The notes under the pieces were generated by a model that ran no database searches, was not told the origin of the DNA, and worked only from the letters and a program-made list of their open reading frames with translations. Made by a program: the position numbers and the translations under genes. DNA of 25,675 nucleotides from Nemertoderma westbladi (taxonomy: Eukaryota > Xenacoelomorpha > Nemertodermatida > Nemertodermatidae), in assembly GCA_032718475.1 (NCBI GenBank), contig JAUCBJ010005073.1:1-25675 (forward strand), written 5' to 3'. Of this stretch, positions 18,230 to 25,675 are shown one piece after another. Positions within the stretch are counted from its first letter, which is position 1. Every line of letters starts with the position of its first letter.

Positions 18230-18500
18230 AAAAGTAAATTTTCTTCGGCCGCTAGGCCAGGGATTACGCACAAAGTCTGACGACTTATTTCCAGTGCGGT
18301 CCCCCCAGAACTTTACTCCCCAGAGGAAACCCCAGTACTCATTTAGCTACCACTTAAGGATGCAAGGCAGAGATGCGCCCTGGCTGGTCCCTTTAAAGCA
18401 TTCGTGCCGAAACGAAAACTGCCCTGGCCCATGTGAGGATCGAACCCACGACCTACAGGAGATGTGAATTCAATACAACCACTACACCAGGGAGGAACCT
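18230..18500 (-). mobile_element. tRNA-derived SINE, copy 2
   Basis: This is the full-length second copy of the SINE at 3770-4046, in the same - orientation. The B-box GGGTTCGATCC lies at 18437-18447 and the A-box-like GGTGTAGTGGTTG at about 18479-18491. The head TCCCTGGTGTAGTGGTTG resembles tRNA-Glu. It abuts the (TTA)n tail of the LINE with about 20 bases between. Relative to copy 1 it has an extra AAGTCTGACG-like insertion near 18272 and lacks several T and C residues. Confidence 0.88.
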
Positions 18501-18748
18501 AAAGACTCCGTTTGCTTCAGTCAACGATGGATCAAAGATTTATCACATCCATGCAGGAGATAACTTCCAATAAACTTTAATTAGATTTAAATGTATAATT
18601 AATAATGTGTACCTGTTAATAAATTTCACTTATATTCGATATAGTACATGATTAAAATGTATTAAAGAGCATCTATAAAATCCTATCTTCACATACCGAA
18701 CGCTGATAAGTTGGCATAATGTAACAAAATTACATACATCATTGCTTG

Positions 18749-18851
18749 CAAAGGTCACTTTTCAGCGTTAAAGACCCTTGTTTATTTATGTAAACCTCCC
18801 TCGCTCGGTACATAAATAAACTCGGGTCATAACGCTGCAAAGTGCTACTTA
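18749..18851. repeat. imperfect foldback, arms about 43 bases
   Basis: The left arm carries CAGCGTTAAAGACCC and GTTTATTTATGTA. The right arm carries TACATAAATAAAC, GGGTCATAACGCTG and CAAAGTG. The arms pair with a handful of mismatches around a 16-base loop, AACCTCCCTCGCTCGG. The right arm contains AACGCTGCAAAG, a 12-mer also present at the outer right end of the palindrome at 15960-16044, so the two foldbacks may be related. Confidence 0.75.
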
Positions 18852-18875
18852 GCACACAATTATGTAAATAGTTAT

Positions 18876-19183
18876 GGTGGAATTTCTTAATTTTATTCCT
18901 AAATTGAAACAACATCACACACAGTATAAAAGATTTGCATCAATATACATAATAATTCGAATAGCAGTAACTTTGGAAGCTATTTAGCAAAATACTTTTG
19001 TTCAATTTCTTTCTTAATGTTTCACTACGGCATGTCGTTCTTTTTTATTAAATAATTAAGCAACAAAAAAGTACCAATTAAAAACAATAATAATTATTTA
19101 TTACTTGTGAACAAACGTATGCAAACCTTTTCTACTTCGATGCTGTTATTAACACGTATGTAATATAATTAAGAAATTCCACC
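18876..19183. mobile_element. 308-bp MITE with 17-bp perfect terminal inverted repeats
   Basis: GGTGGAATTTCTTAATT at 18876-18892 is matched by AATTAAGAAATTCCACC at 19167-19183. The match continues to about 22 bases with two mismatches. The interior is AT-rich and non-coding. No convincing target duplication is visible at the borders, so the superfamily is undetermined. Confidence 0.75.
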
Positions 19184-19542
19184 AAAAATATTTTCACGTT
19201 TTCTTATTTGGGTTTTATTCGAGGAGAAACATGTGAAATCAATGCAATCATACTGTTTTACTTTTTTCCCAGGGAAAAAAAGCACCTTTTTTTCTCCCGA
19301 TTTTGGCCGATTCGGGCGATAAAAGCAACAATTTTAGAATAAAATTACGTAAACAAAGCAATTTATAACAAGGAAAAAAAGCAAACATTTTCTTCAATAT
19401 TCTCTCAGGTTTTATTACCTCGTTGGCGCTCGCTCAGTCTCACTTACCCATCGTTTCATAAAACATCTGCTGACGCCAATAGTTCGGCCCACGGGTAGCA
19501 GCTACAATAGAGTGACAATAGAAACATTACTAACAACCTAAT

Positions 19543-21494
19543 ATGACTCCATACATCGTTGTTGCCTTGTTGGCTACAACCGCTTTGGCCCAGCAATGCG
19601 GACACCCTGCTCTGAGTCCACAAATAGATCAGTCTAGAATAGTCAATGGGGAAGAGGCTGGAAGAAACACTTGGCCATGGCAGGTAAATATTCTAAAGCT
19701 AATATTATAATATGTGCTATGTGCTAATATTCTAAGCTTTCACACTGCCAAATATTAGCAATAAGTATACCGGTGCAGTCAACTTGAAACTCTACAATCA
19801 CTACTTTATATTACAGGTATCTCTGCAACTGTTTGGTTTGTTTTATTGGTATCACCACTGTGGTGGAAGCATAATAAATTCCGAGTGGATCGTGACCGCC
19901 AGTCATTGTGTTCATCAAAATATTGCAAATGATTTTTATGTTCTTGCCGGGGAACATAATCTTGATTCCGAGGAAGGACCAGAGGTAAGTTACAAAACCA
20001 GTGAAACACCACTAGTTCTGCCTCGCTTGATCCCATGTCCTTAAGACAACAAAGTCGGTTGCTAAACGCTTCGGGACCAGATAATGCAATTAATACCAGT
20101 TGAACGAATTGGGGGACCATATACAATAACAATTACCGGTACTGTATATTCCATTAGCACGTTATAAGATTACAGTGCTTTAAAATAGGAGCATTAGTGA
20201 AGAATTTTATAGACGATAATTATTAATTTATGTGTATCGTTAGACGTTTGACATACTTTTTCGATATACCGGTACGGTACTGAGGCCTGTGATAAACTAA
20301 TCTAAAGTATGTAGGCCTAGGGTAGGCCGACCATTGCACCGGTGCAGTTCTAGGCCTACAAAGATAGTCCGTGAGAGTGAACTGAAAGTATGTGTGGTCA
20401 ACCTGTACCGGTAACGGGGCCTTAACTCATACGCTGTATCATATGGACAGCACTGGATTTCTCACCCGCCGTATAAAGTTATACATACATCGTCTTCTAT
20501 CTACAAAGTTACATAATATTTCCATTTTCAAATAAAATTATTTCTTACACAGTAAAAATCTCCCTAAATTTATAAATATTACAAACAGGTCTACTACGAA
20601 GTCGAATTAATTATTGAACATGAAGGATTTTCTATGACAGAAGGAAACAACGATATTGCGCTCATGAAACTTACTAAACCAATAGAGTTCACCGATGCTA
20701 TCAGTCCTATATGTCTACCTGATCAAGATTACGCACCACCCCATCTCCATAGTGACTGCTATGCTACAGGATGGGGTGATACTCTAGGTACTGGTGAAAA
20801 CACTGTATTGAGACAAGTAGCTTTACCGCCTTGGGATAAAGATATGTGAGTCATTTATGAATTATTGAACATAAATACTGGGGCATATTGCCAATCTGTG
20901 GGCGAGGGTAGCTCAGTTGGGTTGAACGCCGGGCTTACAATCTATTGGTTGTAGGTTCGAGCCCCGCCTGTTTCCAGGAGGACCCAGATGAATTACTGTG
21001 AGTTCAACTTGGGATAGGAGTACGCGCTCACCCTTAACTTCGGGTAGCAGCTATCGAAAGAGGAACCTTCGGGTCGCCTCCGGCTTCGGCAGACTGTTTG
21101 CTTGCTTGCTAGCCACTATAAACAGCTGGTAAAATCCTGTAATCCACAGCTCGTGTAATGATTTAAGACTTCGAGATTTATGGTCAGAAATACAAATCGA
21201 ATTTCATTCAATATATTTTAGATAATAATTATTTCTAGATGCATGGCTGAGACTCTATGGGGACAATCGATTAAACATCCCGGTAACATGTGCGCCGGTA
21301 TAAACGATGGTAGTTCAGCTTGTAATGGTGACTCTGGTGGGCCGCTCAGCTGCAACCTGGATGGCCGATGGGTTCTCATTGGAGTAGGAAGTCATAGTAA
21401 GTCGATGGAATGTTACGAGGCAGATTATCCTAATATTTTCGCTAACGTCGCTAATTATAGAAATTGGATTGATCAAAAGATCCAATCAAACTAG
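19543..21494 (+). CDS. chymotrypsin-type secreted serine protease zymogen, four exons
   Basis: This is a digestive-type S1 protease. Exons are 19543-19683, 19817-19984, 20589-20845 and 21239-21494, with GT-AG introns of 133, 604 and 393 bp; spliced length is 273 residues plus stop. A signal peptide (about 1-16, hydrophobic VVALLATTALA) precedes a 14-residue propeptide, C19 to R32 (CGHPALSP...SR), then the activation site R32|IVNG. The CGxPA start of the propeptide is that of chymotrypsinogen. The catalytic triad is His77 (TASHC), Asp125 (NNDIAL) and Ser221 (GDSGGP). The residue at chymotrypsin position 189 is Ser (Ser215), which argues against trypsin specificity. The usual SWG after the last beta strand is SHS, so the 214-216 substrate-backbone segment is altered. 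The exon 3/4 join restores Ile-Cys (C190), whose partner is C207. The gene lies wholly in a PASK intron on the other strand. Likely poly(A) signals are at 21846-21855. Confidence 0.94.
20901..21120 (+). mobile_element. tRNA-derived SINE in protease intron 3
   Basis: GGCGAGGGTAGCTCAGTTGG supplies a strong A-box (TAGCTCAGTTGG). TGTAGGTTCGAGCCCCGCC supplies a B-box (GGTTCGAGCCC) about 40 bases later. The tRNA stems are only partly paired, so it is a tRNA-like head, not a working tRNA gene. The body continues for roughly 150 bp and includes CTTCGGGT and CTCCGGCTTCGG. The exact 3' limit cannot be set from one copy. Confidence 0.8.
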
Positions 21495-21845
21495 ACCTGA
21501 TTTTGTCCGTAAACATTTGGTTATATTGATGGAATAGTTGGTACAGTATATGGTATAATGATAAGGTAATATCTCACATTATATATTATAGCTATAGGTG
21601 CATATAATATGACAGGATTCCATGTTCTGAAATACATTGGTGGTTGGGTAATTTCTGGCAAAGCGAAACTGATCTATTTTATCGGGTACCCGGTATTCTT
21701 TCAAAATTTCACAATGGTTGTTAACAATATTTTACAGAATATTTCCCAATTTAATGGCGCATTTCTCAGTTCTGTGAAATTTAATACGGGCAGCTGATTT
21801 GGCTAAACCAAAATCTCGCAATCAACTGTATTTATTGTACAGTTA

Positions 21846-21855
21846 AATAAATAAA
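21846..21855 (+). terminator. overlapping poly(A) signals for the protease gene
   Basis: Two overlapping AATAAA motifs (21846 and 21850) lie about 350 bases after the protease stop codon. No clear alternative lies nearer, so a 3' UTR of about 370 bases is likely. Confidence 0.55.
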
Positions 21856-22106
21856 TTATTCTGGTAAATCACTAATTCGCTAGACTACTTTCTCTTCCCT
21901 GCAGCCGCCTGCACTGCACCATTTGTTTGGCTTGTATAGTCAATTTCGTATAATTGCCATGGGGTAAATAATATGATCCGCAAAAATTTATATTATCGAC
22001 AATTTTTACGACATCGACAATAAGGTGATATAGATTAGAATCCATAAAATGTGGTTTTGATTTATTGCGAATGACTTTTTTGTTTTAAGCGATATTAACT
22101 GGATTA

Positions 22107-22373
<267 letters not shown>

Positions 22374-22444
22374 CTACGGTGCGATATAGTAGAGAGGAGA
22401 CACCCCGCAATGCGATAATTATTAACTATTATTGTGGTAAAATA

Positions 22445-22705
22445 CAGGGATGGCATAACGAAACGAAACGAAGCATTTTTGGCAATAACGTAACAAAAAA
22501 ATGTTAAACGAAACGAAATAAAAATTTATGCTAAAATAGTTTTCGTTTCGTTAAAATACAAAGTTATTAATCAAAATTTAATCAAATTTAATAAACACAT
22601 TGAATAATATAAAAAAATAATTGAAAAATTAAATAATAATGATACTAGAAATTTTTGAAAACAAAACGAAATTGAAATTACTTTAGTTTCGTTTTGCCAT
22701 CCCTA
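22445..22705. mobile_element. 261-bp hAT-type MITE with perfect 8-bp target duplication
   Basis: The terminal inverted repeats are CAGGGATGGCA (left) and TGCCATCCCTA (right). They are flanked on both sides by the identical 8-mer GTAAAATA (22437-22444 and 22706-22713). The CAGGG-type end and the 8-bp duplication are diagnostic of hAT elements. Internally, ACGAAACGAAACGAA near the left end and TTTCGTTTCGTT and TTTCGTTTTG toward the right form subterminal inverted repeats. It is non-coding. It sits in the 421-bp PASK intron between 22327 and 22747 and accounts for most of it. Confidence 0.93.
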
Positions 22706-22746
22706 GTAAAATATACTGTAGTAGATGTAGAAGCAAACAATACTTA

Positions 22747-22947
<201 letters not shown>

Positions 22948-23059
22948 CTAGACGACGAGAAACGTCATCATTAGAAAATATATTTAAACTTAATCGTTGG
23001 GTGGAATTTGAAATATTACTCAAACGACACAATGGTATAAAAATATTATATAGACAAAA

Positions 23060-24190
23060 CGATTTTCGTGACATCTATGGGGAAAATCGACTCAAATAAC
23101 AGCTGATTACACCCAAAAATAAACCTCGACTGTAACCTGTTCTGTTCTATTGACTTGGGCGATATACAAAAAAGTGGCCAAACCAGAGTAATTTTTTTGT
23201 AAAAAATAAAGTTTCTCAAAACCCAACATATATATTATATTCTGAAAGCTCAGAGTCTGTAGAATTCAATGCGAGTTTTGGCTGACCTTAAATATGATCT
23301 GTAAAAAATATACTGCTTGTCCATTCCTGTCCACTTCCTGTAACCATTATTTTAATACAATTCTTGGATAATTGGTTACAGGCGTGGGACACTTGCTTGC
23401 CTGTAACCTTCCATGTAAATGTAATGAGAGCCGGTTACAGGCAGTTACAGGTGGGGGACGTTTTATGGTACGACTGACACTGCCAAACACACATTATAAA
23501 TGCTGTGTATGACCATTATATATCAAATGAAAGCATTTTCAAGGACGATTTCAGAACTGTTATTGTTTTACCGAGGTACCAATTATATGCGATTCTATTA
23601 GCTTTAACGTTGGTTACAGGAGGGTACAGTTTATGGTTTTCCCTCCCGATCTGAGGCTCTTCAAACCCACATCTTCAAAAGTTTTCGATGAATTTGTATA
23701 ATTGTTTTTGTGTGTTACAGCTGAGTAATTGCAGATTCTTAAAAAAAAATGTCAAGGTGTGCCTGTAACCATAATTGTCGTTATTCAATTTTTGCCATTC
23801 GGTGAGATTTTTAGTGGTGTAGTAGAAAACAAAATGTTCCAGGATCTCCTGTATGCTAAACTATACATCTACAGATTATGATTTTTCTTAAAAATTATAG
23901 ACTTTGTTATGTTACATAACTGCTCCTAATAATTTTTTTATCAAAATATCACGTTTTCAGTGGTTTTGACGATATCAAGCAAAATGTAATGCTATTTATT
24001 TACAGTAGCGTTTAGCAAACATGGTTTCCTAGATTCCTGATGGAAATGTCTACCTGTAACATTTTAATTCATGAGATTTCATTCAGTAGAAATGGAATTA
24101 CATCACGGTCTCACTTTTTTGTGGACACTTTTTTGTATATTGCTCCGACTGTAGTTTATTGATTTGGTTAGAATAACGTGCCACCCTGAC
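23060..24190 (+). mobile_element. copy of the G-run element family, split by a later insertion
   Basis: On the left, GGGGAAAATCGACTCAAATA, ACAGCTGATTAC, CAAAAATAAA and CTGTAACCTG match the left part of the copy at 3181-3440. On the right, TAGTTTATTG and TTTGGTTAGAATAACGTG match its continuation (TAGTTTATTG, TTTGGTTAAACTAACGTG). The intervening 991 bp is foreign to the family. The right half after GTGCCAC is replaced by a palindrome. The boundaries of the original copy are approximate. Confidence 0.7.
23156..24146. mobile_element. 991-bp inverted-repeat transposon carrying eight CCTGTAAC motifs
   Basis: The left end reads TGGGCGATATACAAAAAAGT and the right end, inverted, GGAGCAATATACAAAAAAGT; the match continues to about 25 bases with four or five mismatches. 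GACT borders both sides (23152-23155, 24147-24150), a candidate 4-bp target duplication, and the uninterrupted relative at 3181-3440 shows a pre-insertion arrangement. CCTGTAAC occurs at 23337, 23400, 23762 and 24053, and its complement GTTACAGG at 23375, 23434, 23444 and 23613. There is no long open frame, so it is non-autonomous. A 4-bp duplication would fit Chapaev or Sola-like superfamilies, but the ends do not settle this. Confidence 0.75.
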
Positions 24191-24269
24191 CTACCAATAT
24201 ATACGTTCATGAAATCTGCATTCTGAATGCAGCTTTCATGGTCGTATATTTAGTAGGTCATGGTGCCAC
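24178..24269. repeat. 92-bp imperfect palindrome
   Basis: The left arm has GTGCCACC, TGACCTACCAATATATACG and CATGAAATCTGCATTC. The right arm carries the inverted complement with about seven differences (GAATGCAGCTTTCATGGTCG, TATATTTAGTAGGTCATGG, TGCCAC). The centre, CTGCATTC-T-GAATGCAG, is perfect. It begins exactly at the GTGCCAC landmark where the G-run family copy is interrupted. Confidence 0.85.
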
Positions 24270-24995
24270 AAATCCAAAAACTTAGAAAATCTAAATTTTG
24301 TTTAGTAAACCAAAATAATTTGCTCAATGGCGAATGAGTTGAGAAAGTGAAAAGTTAAAGTATGCCATACATTACTGCTGTTTATTATTACTGCTTGCTT
24401 TCTACTTTATTCAAAATTCTGTAATCACAAATATCATCGAAATATTTAACAAATTAGGCCTACTAGTATTTAATACAGATACAGCTTTGATAAACTCTAT
24501 TGGGAAGGAATTTTGTTGACAAGCCGGCACAGCATTCTTAAAAATGCAGCTGCAATGCAGCATGCCGATCCTAGTAGTAGTAGTAGTAGTAGGGGAGGAA
24601 TACTCCACCTTATTGTCAATGGTCACAGTTGAAAGGGTCAACGAAAAAAAAAACATTTGTGATAAATGCGTTGAAAGTTTTTGTTGTTGAAATTCAATTA
24701 AATGCTTATATTAATTCTTGTTACAAAGAACTGGAGAGAAATTTGATTCAAATTATGATCACGATGCTAAATTCACTTTTATACTTCAGTAACAATGTAT
24801 TCTGAAGGCAGATTATTGGTATTTTTATTTTATCATACAGTCATAATTAATTGTTACCGTAACCAATAAGAGTTCGAAAGGCATAGAACTTAAACGACTT
24901 TCTAAACAATAATATCCCCCCGGGGCTTTATTATTTAGGCGAGTGCAGATGCATTAATTTATATTAAATTCTAAGCTAGCGGTATTCATTCACCG
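24270..24995 (-). other. PASK intron with (TAG)n microsatellite
   Basis: No coding signal is visible. A (TAG)7 repeat lies at 24572-24592. The - strand open frame at 24411-24656 owes its TTTT run of threonines to this microsatellite and is not a gene. Confidence 0.55.
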
Positions 24996-24999
24996 AGGC

Positions 25000-25095
25000 C
25001 GTGTTGAATGGCTAAAGTTCCCGGTAGGATTACAACCCGGTCGCACTTGGTCCCTTTCTACTATGATCGGCTCACCCTTAGCTAACTGTACATAA
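25000..25095 (-). mobile_element. possible tRNA-like SINE head
   Basis: The - strand reads TTAGCTAAGGGTGAG (A-box-like) and 40 bases on ACCGGGTTGTAATCCTACC (B-box-like GGTTGTAATCC). The order and spacing are right, but there is no second copy in the window and the stems are weak. Confidence 0.4.
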
Positions 25096-25675
25096 TCAAC
25101 CCCAGCCATTATTTTTCATGTTTCCTTGAAAAGTGCTCTAAAAAGAATTTAAATTACGGGAATGTCAGTGAAACACTCTTAGACTGTGATGATTGTATAG
25201 TCTGCCAATCTACGTATACACAATACCGCAAAAATGAATGTATTTTATATTATATGAGTTGGTACAAATTAAACTGATGTAGATGAATCAGATTTAGAGA
25301 TTTGAGGGTTCGATTTTGTTGAATGAACAATCAAAAATTAAGTATGGTTAATATCCGAATGTTAAATTCTGATTTATAGGTGTTTCTATTAACACTGTGT
25401 CCTGTGCCACAGAAACCTGCCATTTCCCTGTACATGTATGTTAATAACACATAGTTAATTGATATTAAACAAAAACGAAAGGCCCCAGTTTATGGCATTA
25501 CCACTTACAGATATGTAATGAAATACAACAATGATACAGATAATCATCGGTCATTCATATGTACAATCTGATTTCACGGTCATTGACTGTTTGATCTTAC
25601 TTTGAGAATCAATTACAATAAGATATTATTTTACGTGTTACACCATGCCATGGAATTTAGTGTCTTTATTCAGAT
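25096..25675. other. AT-rich DNA to the window edge
   Basis: It probably still lies in a PASK intron. I searched the - strand for the preceding kinase exon (the human MEKHGSGLDLF / ASYIFRQ region) and did not find it. Nothing else is recognised. Confidence 0.4.

Noticed and set aside
20901-20975. Functional tRNA gene in the protease intron
   Set aside because: The A and B boxes are good, but the acceptor stem does not pair and the anticodon arm is poor. It is better explained as a SINE head.
21609-21797. + strand open frame of 62 codons after the protease stop
   Set aside because: It lies in the probable 3' UTR of the protease and shows no domain or conservation signal.

Overview
This is nuclear DNA from an animal. 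The evidence is spliced genes with GT-AG introns, eukaryotic poly(A) signals, tRNA-derived SINEs, a decayed CR1/L2-type LINE with a (TTA)n tail, short inverted-repeat DNA transposons, and long homopolymer and minisatellite tracts. The gene families (PAS kinase, PYROXD2, a chymotrypsin-type zymogen, a U1-type zinc-finger protein) are metazoan. AT-rich non-coding DNA, frequent ACCGGT and AGGCCTA words and compact genes suggest a marine invertebrate, perhaps a deuterostome such as a tunicate or echinoderm. The species cannot be fixed from sequence reading alone.

Layout. 1-4.5 kb is gene-free and repeat-rich: a foldback structure built of 15-bp units (1361-1740), several fragments of one transposon family with G-run/C-run ends, and two tRNA-derived SINEs. 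4588-5544 (+) is an intronless, short-form D-3-phosphoglycerate dehydrogenase with a clear poly(A) signal. 6.2-7.53 kb is a G-rich 32-bp minisatellite. 8274-9992 (+) is an intronless PYROXD2 oxidoreductase. It converges, 275 bp apart, on an intronless protein with seven U1-type zinc fingers (10268-11935, -). 12-14.9 kb is empty apart from one G-run transposon copy.

From 14914 to beyond the right edge lies the 3' part of a PAS-domain kinase (PASK) gene on the - strand. Three exons of its kinase domain are visible (22748-22947, 22193-22326, 14914-15140) and they join in frame. The last intron, 7,052 bp, holds a complete four-exon chymotrypsin-like zymogen gene on the opposite strand (19543-21494), plus a dead LINE, a SINE, a near-perfect palindrome and a MITE. 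The other visible PASK introns contain a hAT-type MITE with a perfect 8-bp target duplication and a 991-bp inverted-repeat element. That element is inserted into an older repeat and carries eight copies of the 8-mer CCTGTAAC.

The five genes show no operon-like or pathway link: serine synthesis, a mitochondrial FAD protein, a nucleic-acid-binding protein, a nutrient-sensing kinase and a secreted protease. The striking features are the nested gene, the contrast between three intronless and two intron-bearing genes, and the variety of foldback and inverted-repeat elements.
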